Source: Methanoregula sp. (GTDB lineage: Archaea; Halobacteriota; Methanomicrobia; Methanomicrobiales; Methanospirillaceae). Taken from it: a DNA stretch of 64,000 nt. The notes under the pieces are model-generated. The model saw only the letters and a list, made by a program, of their open reading frames with translations, did not search any database and was not told the origin of the DNA. A program made the position numbers and the translations under genes. This document shows positions 1 through 8,757 of the stretch, one piece after another (positions within the stretch are counted from its first letter, which is position 1; the number at the start of each line of letters is the position of its first letter). The stretch is taken from positions 1-64,000 of the forward strand of contig NZ_JAQTQD010000014.1 of NCBI RefSeq assembly GCF_028712425.1, given 5' to 3'.

Positions 1-1056
1 CTCGCGGAGGATCCTATTCTTACTAGCTTTAAGAAAGATTTTGCAGATATCATTCGGAAACACGCGGGATTAAGAGAGATTCAGAATCGGAGACAACAGA
101 AATTATTAAAAGAGAAAATTAGTGAGGAAGTATTCTCTCTGCCGACCATGCAAAAACTTGTCAGTATGTCCCCAGCATTAGCACAAATACTCATTGAAGG
201 CGGTAGAATATCAAGCCCGTTTAAGCTGGGGGATGTTGGTGAAGGTAAAAAGTTCAATGGGGAGAGATTCCCAACATATTTCAAATTAATTAAAGAGTAT
301 CCGCAAACGAATCCAAAACATTGTCCGATAAACCAGGAGAAATTCCTCATTCAATTTGAAACAGACGTCGTTAACGATTATTTTGATAGGTCTCTTTATC
401 CAGGATCATTTGAATTATCTTTGAACAATAAGGACTACCCAAAACGAAGCATTTCGCTGTACAATGGTATTGCTACATTAGCAATTGAAGTTCCAAAAGG
501 TGTCCAAATCGGGGATATTAACGAATTAACATTTTCTGTGACTGATGAGCACAGATACGATGATCCATTCACTTCAAAATTTTATGTGTTAATCGATAAA
601 GAAAAGAAAGAAAATAAACAACCAGGGAAGCCAACTCCCAGACCTAATCCGCCGGGTAATGATAACGGTGACAGAAAGGAACCGGAAAAATTTAGTATAC
701 CGGAACCGAGGCCGATATACAAGGATCAATGGCCGAGGTGGGAATTTGATGAAAATACAGCCATGCACGTATTGCAGCGTGAGGATAAAATTGACTACTT
801 AATCAATATGGATAATAAAGTCTTATTGACGGAATTGAAAGCAAATAAAAAATTTGATGAAATGCTTTTGAAACAGATCTATGTCGATGGGATGATGATT
901 TTCACATTATTGCTTGTAAAGGAAATTAACAAGAAGGAGAATAAAAATGGAATTTCTATCAGCAATATCAAGGATATCACAAAAATGATTGCTCCCGGAT
1001 TGATTCCGATTGTTCTTGGGTTCAGCAAAGAATTATCAGAATTATATAATCTCTGA
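1..1056 (+). CDS. C-terminal part of an unrecognised protein (5' end outside window)
   Basis: The frame is open from the first base, and the first ATG (148) lies inside an already continuous charged helical stretch, so the gene almost certainly begins before the window. The visible part has a helical, Lys/Glu/Gln-rich start, a beta-rich middle, a Pro/Asn/Gly/Lys-rich linker near residues 200-230, and a helical C-terminus. I do not recognise the family. It is AT-rich and sits 75 bp before a DNA methyltransferase on the same strand, so a role in a restriction or defence locus is inference from position only. Confidence 0.75.
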   Translation, partial: LAEDPILTSFKKDFADIIRKHAGLREIQNRRQQKLLKEKISEEVFSLPTMQKLVSMSPALAQILIEGGRISSPFKLGDVGEGKKFNGERFPTYFKLIKEYPQTNPKHCPINQEKFLIQFETDVVNDYFDRSLYPGSFELSLNNKDYPKRSISLYNGIATLAIEVPKGVQIGDINELTFSVTDEHRYDDPFTSKFYVLIDKEKKENKQPGKPTPRPNPPGNDNGDRKEPEKFSIPEPRPIYKDQWPRWEFDENTAMHVLQREDKIDYLINMDNKVLLTELKANKKFDEMLLKQIYVDGMMIFTLLLVKEINKKENKNGISISNIKDITKMIAPGLIPIVLGFSKELSELYNL

Positions 1057-1131
1057 ACCCACTTTTTCAATAAAGTACCAGCAACTTTAACCAGGAACAT
1101 ATTTCCAGGATGAGTGTAAATACACTTATTC

Positions 1132-2667
1132 ATGGCAAGAATGGTTTCAAAGCTTATTTTGAAATCTAAAATTTCAGATATTCAAAAAGAAAAATTGCAA
1201 ACGCTTTTTCCTGAAGCGTTCACAGAGGGTAAAATTGATTGGAATCAGCTTCGGTATTCTTTAGGAGATAGTCTGGAGGATGAGGATGAACATTTTAAGC
1301 TCCTCTGGAAAGGAAAAGATAAGTGTTTTCACTCCATCCATAGTCCAGTAAATGGCGTTTTAAAACCCGAAAAAAAGGAGTCTGTTGAGTGGCGGAAAAC
1401 CGAGAATTACTTTTTTGAGGGCGATAATCTTGACATATTAAAAATAATGCAAGAGGAATATGCTGAAAAAATCAAGATGATCTACATTGATCCCCCATAC
1501 AATACGGGAAAAAAGTTTGTATATAACGATTATTTTTCAGATTATCCCCAAAAAAATCCCTGGAAAACTAATAGGCTTGACAAGGAAACGAATTATTTTC
1601 CCTCTTCGAATGAATCGGCAAGTCGATATCATTCGAACTGGCTTAACATGATGTATCCGAGATTATTTTTAGCCCGAAATTTGTTACGGGATGATGGAGT
1701 AATTTTTATCTCCATTGATGATCACGAAGTGCACAATCTCCGAGTGATAATGGATGAAATTTTTGACGGAAGGAACTTTGTTGAACAGATTATTTGGAAG
1801 AAACGAAGTAGTCCGCCAAATGATAAGGTGATTGGTGCCGCCCACGAATACATTTTAGTCTATGCAAAGAATATTCGAAATCTGAAACTCTATCCCAAGG
1901 AAAGAACTTCAGAACAGTTGAAACGATATAAAAATCCAGATAATCACCCAAAAGGCCCCTGGACAGCGGGAGATTTAATGGCGAATGTGAAAGGTGGGCG
2001 ATATGTTAAATCGCTTTATTTCCCGATCACAAATCCCAACACTGGAGAATTACATTATCCATCATCTAACGGAAATTGGAGATATAATCAAGAGCACATA
2101 CAGAAATTGATTGAAAATAATGAGATTTATTTTGGTAAGAACGGCGAAGGGAGACCGAAACTTAAACGATTTTTGTCAGATGTAAAGGAAGGTACATCAC
2201 ATACAACAATTTGGGATAATGTTCCATTGAGTCATTGTGGATCAAAAGAGATGCAAAAAATATTGGGGAATTTAACAATATTTGATAATCCCAAGCCTTG
2301 CAGATTAATTATTGAGCTTTTAAAGTTAGGTTCATCCAAAAACGACATTATTCTAGACTTTTTTGCTGGGTCTTGCACAACTGCGCACGCGGTAATAACT
2401 CTGAATGAAGAAGAGGGAGGTAATCGGAAATTCATCATGGTTCAAATACCAGAGTTGACCAGTGAAGATTCTGAAGCCTTTAAATGTGGATATAAAACCG
2501 TCGCAGAAATTGGAAAAGAACGACTCAGACGAGTTATAAAACAGATTACTGATGAAAGGGCAGAAAAAAATCAAAAAGAAAATAATTTTATTGATAGTCC
2601 AGAGCCTTTCCCTAATGGCTATAATGGATTTAAAGTGTACAAATTTTTAAATACTGAAAATTGTTGA
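1132..2667 (+). CDS. DNA adenine methyltransferase, Mod-like (C-terminally shortened)
   Basis: This is a site-specific DNA methyltransferase of the N6-adenine/N4-cytosine family (PF01555 type). The catalytic DPPY tetrapeptide is at residues 120-123, inside IYIDPPYNTG, and the AdoMet-binding DFFAGS motif follows near residue 408. This order (IV before I) is the beta class, as in type III Mod subunits. The protein ends at residue 511, just after the GFKVYKF segment. Relatives usually carry roughly 100 or more residues beyond it, so the C-terminus seems lost. No restriction or helicase subunit follows; the sequence after 2700 changes character to unrelated repeats. It probably belongs to a damaged R-M or defence locus with the upstream gene. 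Confidence 0.85.
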   Translation: MARMVSKLILKSKISDIQKEKLQTLFPEAFTEGKIDWNQLRYSLGDSLEDEDEHFKLLWKGKDKCFHSIHSPVNGVLKPEKKESVEWRKTENYFFEGDNLDILKIMQEEYAEKIKMIYIDPPYNTGKKFVYNDYFSDYPQKNPWKTNRLDKETNYFPSSNESASRYHSNWLNMMYPRLFLARNLLRDDGVIFISIDDHEVHNLRVIMDEIFDGRNFVEQIIWKKRSSPPNDKVIGAAHEYILVYAKNIRNLKLYPKERTSEQLKRYKNPDNHPKGPWTAGDLMANVKGGRYVKSLYFPITNPNTGELHYPSSNGNWRYNQEHIQKLIENNEIYFGKNGEGRPKLKRFLSDVKEGTSHTTIWDNVPLSHCGSKEMQKILGNLTIFDNPKPCRLIIELLKLGSSKNDIILDFFAGSCTTAHAVITLNEEEGGNRKFIMVQIPELTSEDSEAFKCGYKTVAEIGKERLRRVIKQITDERAEKNQKENNFIDSPEPFPNGYNGFKVYKFLNTENC

Positions 2668-2877
2668 TAGTGAATTGCTGAAGGACTAATGTATTTTTTA
2701 CAGAGCGCGCCGCACTTGCGGAGCCTTCGCTGTTGGGTGAAACAGTTTTACAAGAGTGGCATTTTTTCGAGAGAACTATTACCCATACTAACAATGCGAT
2801 GATTCAAATTCGAACCTCTCATTGTCGACTCTTGTCTGCGATAATCACAAGCCTCTTCTTTCGAAACATCTCCACCA

Positions 2878-3027
2878 GTGACATCCGTAAAAGAAGAGAT
2901 CTTTGGCAAAATCCTCGAAGAAGAACGAAAAGCAAAAAACATATCTCAGGAAAAACTCGCCAAACTCACCGGCCTCGACCGGACCGCCATCAGCCTCATC
3001 GAGAACGGGAAGCGGAGCCCGACCTTC
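2878..3027 (+). pseudogene. Truncated XRE-family HTH regulator
   Basis: Fifty codons from a GTG start encode a helix-turn-helix N-terminus (EEIFGKILEEERKAKNISQ, then a recognition region containing LIENGKRSPTF). It nearly matches the intact XRE protein at 5076-5330. Homology stops at SPTF, after which the frame runs into unrelated Gly/Ala/Arg-rich sequence. The upstream DNA (from about 2822) also matches the region upstream of the intact copy, so this is a broken duplicate in inverted orientation. A truncated peptide could still be made; I call it a pseudogene because the dimerising C-terminal half is missing. Confidence 0.7.
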
Positions 3028-3082
3028 ACGGGGCTAGCCCACGCGGCGAGGGGCGCCAGCCCCGATGAGCGTCAAACCCCCC

Positions 3083-3271
3083 TCACACTTTTGTCTTATA
3101 GACCCGCTCGTATTGTAAAACCAGATTTCCCTTTTCTTCCTTCACGATCAGTCGGAAAATATCCCCTGGATTAATCCCCTTGGAAGTAACGACATCAGAA
3201 GGAATCGTGAGGTCGAGAGAATTGGATCCATAATGGTACCGGGACTTGACCGTATTTTCCTTCTCTGCCAT
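3083..3271 (-). CDS. AbrB/SpoVT-type DNA-binding protein (antitoxin-like)
   Basis: A 62-aa protein starting MAEKENTVKSRYHYG. The stretch SLDLTIPSDVVTSKGINPGD followed by alternating hydrophobic strands (FRLIVKEE, LVLQYERV) is the swapped-hairpin AbrB fold used by many antitoxins and transition-state regulators. A longer frame starts at 3295, but the second ATG (3271) gives the usual family length. No toxin gene is visible next to it, so it is an orphan or its partner was lost. The ~475-bp repeat copy A begins about 100 bp upstream. Confidence 0.75.
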   Translation of the reverse strand: MAEKENTVKSRYHYGSNSLDLTIPSDVVTSKGINPGDIFRLIVKEEKGNLVLQYERVYKTKV

Positions 3272-3372
3272 ACAATCCAATGGGATTATGCACATTTAGG
3301 TATTAATGCATAATTAGTAAAAAATTTACAAAATGTGCATAGATTTATTGTCATAACCATCTTACACCTCCA

Positions 3373-3845
3373 CCGGTGCACTGGTGACCAAATGTTCGTC
3401 ACATCCCGGATCAAAAACTTCCACTCGGACGCCCCCGGCACCAATAGCCAGGTCTGAATACGGATGTTCCGGGAAAATCACCATGCACCAACACTTATCA
3501 AAAAAATATCCGCCGGAAAAAGCCCCGGTAAAAAAAATCTCCAACAAAAAAATTACGGGGAGACCCCCGGATATTGAATCCCTCCCCGTGCACCTCCCGG
3601 CTGGGGATCGCCACTTCGTCGGGATATTTCTGTTCAAAACCTTTAGTTCGTCTGGTTCAATGGTCTCAATGGTTGGGGTCCATGAAGGTAACTGATTGAT
3701 GTGAACAACGATCCCGCTGATGATTCCGGTTCACTAGCTCAGGGCAGGATCGCAATTGTCCACACTATCGATAGGAAATTGCTCTGTAAACGATTTCTAA
3801 CGCAAGCGTCTGCCGGTCGGAAAAAACAATGGGATTTACAGGATG
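3373..3845. repeat. Long direct repeat, copy A (about 475 bp)
   Basis: This stretch is collinear with 5421-5897, starting at CCGGTGCACTGGTGACC and ending near TTACAGGAT, with scattered substitutions and small indels but long identical blocks. It has no convincing reading frame. It includes A-rich tracts flanked by complementary C/G blocks (CCCCGGTAAAA ... TTACGGGG) that could form hairpins. A GATGTGAACAACGATCC block and the CGATTTCTAACGCAA block are shared. A shorter tail of the unit recurs at 7726-7811. Confidence 0.8.
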
Positions 3846-4303
3846 ATTTTAATAAACTCCGGGGCAAGCCCACGCAGCTGGGCCAGCCGAAGGCTGGGGA
3901 GAATCTTGAATGTCGTCAGACATGAGAGATGAGAGGAACGGAGTTCTTTGAAGATCTTCATCGGAAAATCTTCGACTGCGTCAGCCCCATTGAGCGTCAT
4001 ACTCCCCACATAAGAGATCAATAGCGATGATCTCCCCTTTTCCCGCTACACCCTGAAAGCCGTCCCACCCTCTTTTCCGCCATCCAAAGAGACATAAAGA
4101 GACACGTATCCGGGCCCGAAACGCAGGGAAATACACCAGTCCGGATCTGAATCTGCCGATTGCGGAAAAAAGAGACACGCATTTTCACGAATGAGACACG
4201 TAAAAACTCCCGCAACGACCAATCGGAGCCCTGTGAGGGGCCGGATGGGCATATGTCCAAAACTCCAATACAGGTTCCAAAAACCTGGGAGAGAAAAACT
4301 GGC
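3846..4303. other. Gene-free spacer with small shared sequence blocks
   Basis: I see no gene here. The segment GCCAGCCCC-ATGAGCGTCA near 3980-4003 resembles 3053-3072, and GAATCTTGAATGTCGTCAGACATGA near 3901 resembles 8393-8411. These fragments suggest repeated local duplication rather than coding sequence. Confidence 0.5.
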
Positions 4304-4438
4304 TCACTCTTTCTTTGCATGTTCCCGGTAAAAATCGATCAACCGATTGAGGATCGTATCGTAGCTCTCTGATTTCTTCCCAAGATCTGCTATCTTGTCG
4401 CGTGTCTCTGTCTGGATCTTGATCGTTGTGAGAGCCAT
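4304..4438 (-). CDS. Small antitoxin-like protein (DUF7557/VapB-like), 44 aa
   Basis: A short frame on the minus strand reads MALTTIKIQTETRDKIADLG, then KKSESYDTILNRLIDFYREH and AKKE. A strand (TIKI) followed by two helices with the pattern ETRDKI-LGKKSESYDTIL-RLI is typical of small archaeal ribbon-helix-helix-like proteins annotated as DUF7557 or VapB-type antitoxins, usually paired with a PIN toxin. No PIN gene is recognisable downstream, so it is an orphan. Family assignment is from recall of the pattern. Confidence 0.7.
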   Translation of the reverse strand: MALTTIKIQTETRDKIADLGKKSESYDTILNRLIDFYREHAKKE

Positions 4439-4549
4439 CGCATTCTTTTATGCCCGAATATGCCAAGTATGTAATTATCATACCTTTGGATAAATTTATC
4501 CAATGTGAGAACTAATATAATACGAGAATGTGACCCCCGAGATGCCCCC

Positions 4550-4921
4550 ATGCCGCCCCACTCAGTACAACCCGGCTCACCGCCCGACCCCACGATCGAC
4601 ACCCCCCTCTTCCGCTCGCCGTGGTATTCCCCGTACGCGGCCGGCAGGATAACCTGCGGTACCGACATCTACGCAAAGATCACACCAGGCCAACCCCCCC
4701 AATTTTATCTCCTGCACTGGTCGGAGCAAAAACCGGATGCGTATGCACCCGTCAGCGAGGAGTGCACTCTCCAGCTCCTCCGCGGCCTCGTCCTCATGCC
4801 CTATACGGCCAGAGGAATACACTCTGTAAATATCCGGAATTGTCTGCCGGAATTTTTTTTAGGGAACTGGCACTCATGCGATGCAGGGTACGCTTTAAAT
4901 AATGGCCCGTACCGTAAATAG
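4550..4921 (+). pseudogene. Degenerate copy of the 132-aa orphan family
   Basis: This frame is a divergent paralogue of the protein at 7955-8353. Both share a DTPLF/DIPLF start, RITCGTDIY versus TVRSGTDIF, and FYLLHWSEQKPD versus FFLLHWTDIKND, then a helix ending in RGIHSVNIRNCLPEFF versus RGVQYANLAKYVPAFY. After that point the match is lost and the frame ends in unrelated residues, so the C-terminal ~35 residues are replaced. The DNA after the stop (GATGCTGAATCTTG) again matches the DNA after the intact copy. Function unknown. Confidence 0.55.
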
Positions 4922-5075
4922 TATAAGATGCTGAATCTTGTAAAAGATGAAACATCAGAATGCAGAAGATTATCAAACCCGACGCAGGAAAAGAACCCCT
5001 CAGGATTCTTCGAAAGTTGAGAATGAGAAGATTCCCAAAAAGGAATCATCGAATGCGCCAGCGAGCGTACAATCT

Positions 5076-5330
5076 CTATTGCTTCCCGCCTTTCCTTATC
5101 CGGTAATCCGGATCCTTCTTCTCGTAAATCGAGAACAGTTCCGATGGAGCAATATCAAGAGATGAACAGATCTTCAGAATAGTCGAAAATGTCGGGCTCC
5201 GTTTTCCATTCTCGATGAGACTGATAAACGTCCGGTCAAGGCCGGCGAGTTTTGCAAGCTTCTCCTGGGAAATATTTTTGGCTTTCCGCTCTTCCTGCAG
5301 CATTCTGCCAAAAATTTCTTCCTCGCGCAT
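5076..5330 (-). CDS. XRE-family transcriptional regulator, 84 aa
   Basis: A compact Cro/CI-type helix-turn-helix protein. Helices 1-4 span roughly residues 3-55 (EERKAKNISQEKLAKLAGLD and FISLIENGKRSPTFSTI), followed by LKICSSLDIAPSELFSIYEK. Start chosen at MREEEIFG, because upstream codons of the longer frame lie in DNA shared with the truncated copy. It is divergent from repeat copy B, whose end lies about 90 bp upstream. Proteins of this size often repress their own promoter in toxin-antitoxin or mobile-element loci; the target here is unknown. Confidence 0.8.
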   Translation of the reverse strand: MREEEIFGRMLQEERKAKNISQEKLAKLAGLDRTFISLIENGKRSPTFSTILKICSSLDIAPSELFSIYEKKDPDYRIRKGGKQ

Positions 5331-5420
5331 GTTCACTGAGTGAGATTCGGATGAAAAGAGGGTAATTTCTATCGCAGACAATAGTCGACATATTTTTCTC
5401 CCTGCCCGCAAATATCAATA

Positions 5421-5897
5421 CCGGTGCACTGGTGACCAAATGTTCGTTTCGTTTCGTTCCGGATCAAAATCACTTCCGCTTGGACGCCCCCGGCACCAAT
5501 AGCCATGTCCGAATACGGATATCCCGGGAAATGTCACCAGTCACCAACACTTATTTAAAAAAACATCCGCCGGAAAAAGTCCCGGTAAAAAAATCCCTAA
5601 CAAAAATTACGGGGAAAACCCCGGATATTGAATCGCTCCCCGTGCACCAACCGGCCGGGAGTCGTCACTTCGTCGGGTTATTCTGTTCATACCCTTTCGT
5701 TCGTCTGGTTAATGGTCTCAATGGTTGGGGTCAATGAGGATAACTGATTGATGTGAACAACGATCCCCCCCGGTGATTCCGATTCACTGGCTCGGAGCAG
5801 GATCGCAATTGTTCATACTATCGATTGAAAATTGCAGTATAAACGATTTCTAACGCAACTGTCTACCGGTCGGAAAACCTGCGGGAATTACAGGATA
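5421..5897. repeat. Long direct repeat, copy B (about 475 bp)
   Basis: Direct repeat of 3373-3845 in the same orientation. It carries a small local expansion (TTCGTTTCGTTCC in place of TTCGTCACATCCC). Same order of blocks: CCGGTGCACTGGTGACC, CGGCACCAATAGCCA, CCAACACTTAT, CGGATATTGAATC, TTCGTCGGG, TCAATGGTTGGGGTC, CGATTTCTAACGCAA. No gene is apparent within it. Confidence 0.8.
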
Positions 5898-6047
5898 AAT
5901 GGTAAATACTCTAAGATCAGCCCCTAACGATTTCTTAGGGATATCTCCGGAGTCTTCCCGTCAATTATGGTTTGCCAACGATGGATAAAAATCGGAACAA
6001 TACAGAAAAATTGCCTGTGCTTCGTTTCGCAACGCGCTCTAATCTTG

Positions 6048-6389
6048 TTATATTCGTAGTACGATTAACGATTGATCTTCATTCCCATACTTATCCTTTG
6101 CATACATGTATGGCGAATCAGATTTTATTCCTCTTGAAGTCAGGTGGAACTCATCGTAGTCTTTCATCTGGTCCTTCGGAGGAAAATCAACTTTATCCTT
6201 AGAACATTGGATAAGATTATCTCCCTGATAGGTTACCAGGCATCCAAGAACTGATTCCGGAGGAATTTGACCGGCGCTAGTCTGTAATTTTTTTCTCGTC
6301 AGGTGATTTGCAGTACCGTGGTTTGTTTCATTGTGAATCAACTGGAATACCTGATTCAGAATTTTTACGTCTAACCCTGGAGGAGGCAT
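6048..6389 (-). CDS. Hypothetical protein, 113 aa
   Basis: No family recognised. The product is hydrophilic and mixed in composition (for example NHLTRKKLQTSAGQIPPES and CLVTYQGDNLIQCSKDK), without membrane segments. An AT-rich tract with TTTTTATAATG-like sequence lies upstream on the minus strand and could be its promoter. The overlapping frame on the other strand (5972-6202) looks less protein-like. Low-to-moderate support. Confidence 0.45.
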   Translation of the reverse strand: MPPPGLDVKILNQVFQLIHNETNHGTANHLTRKKLQTSAGQIPPESVLGCLVTYQGDNLIQCSKDKVDFPPKDQMKDYDEFHLTSRGIKSDSPYMYAKDKYGNEDQSLIVLRI

Positions 6390-6616
6390 ACAAAGTTCTA
6401 CTACGCGCTCATTATAAAAATGTTTTTAATGTTTTTTTAAATCTCGTAGTTTTTTAAATAATTTTATCTGTTTCCTCCATTGGACGGATCATAAGAACAA
6501 CGGAATACCAGTACCGGAAGTATCTGTTCTGGAAAAGATAATTCGTGAATTTTTATTCTAACCCGATATGCGCTTCAAATGCATAATGTAAAAATGGTAG
6601 GAAAATTTTTTAGAGA

Positions 6617-7513
6617 TTAAATAAAGCGAATTGAGTTTGTAACCTGGTTAAAAATTTCACTCGTGACCATATAATCCTCGGTATCATCGACCGAGGCAAA
6701 TTCATACAAACCCTGGAGTCGCTTATTGTAAATGAGAAGGCGTGTATTGCTCAGGGTAATTGTTTTATTTAAATCAGGAAAATTTGCTTCATCTTCTCCT
6801 TGGGCAACGAGTTCTTTTGCAATAATTGAGAACGTACTGTTGACTCTTAAACTGGGTATATCATCAATCCGTATACATTCATTATTACTGCTGATTAAAG
6901 TGAAACTCGGAAAATTTTTTTTCATTTTTTCGTTAAGAGACTCCAACACGCGTACTGATAATTTACTATAAAGATCCTTATAGGGGAGGTTCTGAAAATC
7001 GATTGTTTTATCGATGTTATAGGTTTCAACGAGGGTATTCAAATCCATGTAGTATATATGAAAACTGCCACGGGTCTTTCTGTTCTTTCTCTCATTTTCC
7101 GGAACATTCTCGGTGAAATAGTATAATACTCCTTGCTGAGGTTTCCACGTACTTGGATGCGCAAACAAAAATTTGCGCTTTTCATCCATTTCGATCTCAA
7201 AACCTTCAGGACAGGGAGCGCCTTTAATCAACTTTAACCGTAATTTGTCAATTATTTCCCGATATTCGGCAAGTTTATTCTGAGACGCTTTGTCATAGAT
7301 TTGGGAATATACAGAAAAAAGAACAAGGAATGTCCCGATAAACCCGGCAATCGCACCGGAAAATGACATATCTTTGATAGTAACATTAGCCGATGACTGG
7401 AAACTACCAAATGTAATTACTGCAACAATCACACTCAGCATTACGATAACAATCAAGGGGATCAGGGGTTTGAGTTCCAGTGATACTGCGGGCTGATTTT
7501 CAGAGCTTGCCAT
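6617..7513 (-). CDS. Membrane-anchored protein with soluble C-terminal domain
   Basis: A 298-aa protein with two N-terminal membrane segments (about residues 15-37, LIPLIVIVMLSVIVAVITF, and 48-68, IAGFIGTFLVLFSVYSQI), a helical stretch, and a ~200-residue soluble domain containing PEGFEIEMDEKRKFLFAHPS. It is followed by ordered beta-strand and helix segments. The soluble domain resembles secreted or lipid-anchored stress-response domains in layout, but I cannot name it. The gene is AT-rich compared with core genes, stands alone in the accessory zone, and has AT-rich flanks. Localisation is inferred; function unknown. Confidence 0.75.
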   Translation of the reverse strand: MASSENQPAVSLELKPLIPLIVIVMLSVIVAVITFGSFQSSANVTIKDMSFSGAIAGFIGTFLVLFSVYSQIYDKASQNKLAEYREIIDKLRLKLIKGAPCPEGFEIEMDEKRKFLFAHPSTWKPQQGVLYYFTENVPENERKNRKTRGSFHIYYMDLNTLVETYNIDKTIDFQNLPYKDLYSKLSVRVLESLNEKMKKNFPSFTLISSNNECIRIDDIPSLRVNSTFSIIAKELVAQGEDEANFPDLNKTITLSNTRLLIYNKRLQGLYEFASVDDTEDYMVTSEIFNQVTNSIRFI

Positions 7514-7954
7514 AACTGCATCGCTTTTAACTTACCTGTTTACAATATAAAATTTTCTAATATTTTATCAAAATTACAATTGTTATTATCAATTGAAAGC
7601 AATAATTTTTGATTAGTTCAATCGAACTAAAGGAACAATATCAAGATTTGTTGGACAACCATCAGGTACTGGAATCTTAAAGATTTATTCGAGTCCTAGT
7701 AACCAGATCGGCGGCACACTCGTTGCCGGAGCAGGATCTCATTGTCCACACTATCGATGGGAAATTGCAGTATAAACGATTTCTAACGCAACTGTCTACC
7801 GGTTGAAAAACCGGTACGATCCACCAGAAGTACAGAATCGTTTGTGAAAATCCACGGGACCCGGTAAAAACCGGATTTTATATACGATAATCAATAGTTA
7901 TATCGTCCGCCTGCCAACAGAATTACCGGATGTGATGCACGAGATGATCCAAAG
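7514..7954. other. Gene-free spacer containing a repeat fragment
   Basis: AT-rich near the start, with no gene seen. It carries repeat fragment C (7726-7811) and the promoter region of the 132-aa protein that follows. Confidence 0.5.
7726..7811. repeat. Partial copy C of the long repeat (tail only)
   Basis: About 85 bp matching the last fifth of copies A and B: GGAGCAGGATC, ATTGTCCACACTATCGATGG, AAATTGCAGTATAAACGA, TTTCTAACGCAACTGTCTA. It ends in a TTGAAAAACCGG variant. Same orientation as the other copies. It precedes the intact 132-aa gene. Confidence 0.75.
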
Positions 7955-8353
7955 ATGCCCAAAAACACAACAACTCCCGTAATCAATCCCGCGACCGACA
8001 TCCCCCTCTTCGTTGTTCCCCGGTTCTCGTATTACACCGGCAACACCGTAAGAAGCGGCACCGACATCTTCGTTTCGGCCATCAAAGACCGGCCGGCAGC
8101 CTTTTTTCTCCTCCACTGGACGGATATAAAGAACGACTGCATCCCACTACCGGAAGCGTGCGCCATCCGTCTCATAAAAATCCTGGCCGCGAAACTGGAC
8201 ACAGAGCGGGGCGTGCAGTATGCGAACCTGGCGAAGTACGTGCCGGCGTTTTACGAACGATCGGAAGAGCTAAAAGACACGATGTTTATGAGCGAGAACG
8301 ACGTGTGCAGGGAGTACGTGAGCTATTTCCGGCAGGAGCCGGAGATTACGTGA
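7955..8353 (+). CDS. Orphan family protein, 132 aa
   Basis: A soluble protein starting MPKNTTTPVINPATDIPLF. Its core, SGTDIF ... AAFFLLHWTDIKNDCIPLPE, is shared with the degenerate copy at 4550-4921, so it belongs to a locally duplicated family. The C-terminal third is helical and acidic. No known domain recognised. The sequence GATGCTGAATCTTG right after the gene is repeated after the other copy, so gene and 3' flank duplicated as one unit. Possibly a mobile or defence accessory gene, by context only. Confidence 0.65.
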   Translation: MPKNTTTPVINPATDIPLFVVPRFSYYTGNTVRSGTDIFVSAIKDRPAAFFLLHWTDIKNDCIPLPEACAIRLIKILAAKLDTERGVQYANLAKYVPAFYERSEELKDTMFMSENDVCREYVSYFRQEPEIT

Positions 8354-8573
8354 ATCAACGGGTGAGGGAAATCGTGTGAGATGCTGAATCTTGCCAGACA
8401 TGAAGCATGAGAAAAGCCGAAGGCTCTTCGAACATTTCCGGCAGGAACCGGAGATTTCGGAACAGGCTCCTGCAGGAGAATCAAAAAAGGTCCGGCCGCC
8501 ATGTCTTCTGCCCATACAGAAAACAATACCTTCAGGCATTCCATGATGAGTAGCAGAAACCGGAGATGAGATC

Positions 8574-8708
8574 ATGGCAGAAGAAAAGATATCGAAAATT
8601 AAATCCGGAAAAGAGAACGCCGGCGGATTGACGCCGGCGGAACGGGTAATCCTGGAGAAGTCCATGGTCCGCCACGACAAAGCCTTGAAAATCCTGAGTA
8701 AACTCTAA
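8574..8708 (+). CDS. Small helical protein, 44 aa
   Basis: A short frame with a good ribosome-binding sequence (GGAGATGAGATC before ATG). The product starts MAEEKISKIKSGKENAGG and continues LTPAERVILEKSMVRHDKAL to KILSKL. It is basic and helical with an LTPAERVILEKS segment. No family recognised. It may be a regulator or antitoxin-like peptide; this is inferred only from size and the antitoxin-rich surroundings. Confidence 0.5.
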   Translation: MAEEKISKIKSGKENAGGLTPAERVILEKSMVRHDKALKILSKL

Positions 8709-8757
8709 AAAAAAGACCGGTTCATTCCATTTATTCTGCGTTATTCAGGCATCCGGT

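Noticed and set aside
2806-2824. tRNA-like T-arm (TTCGAA with flanking bases)
   Set aside because: No acceptor, D-arm or anticodon arm can be built around it.
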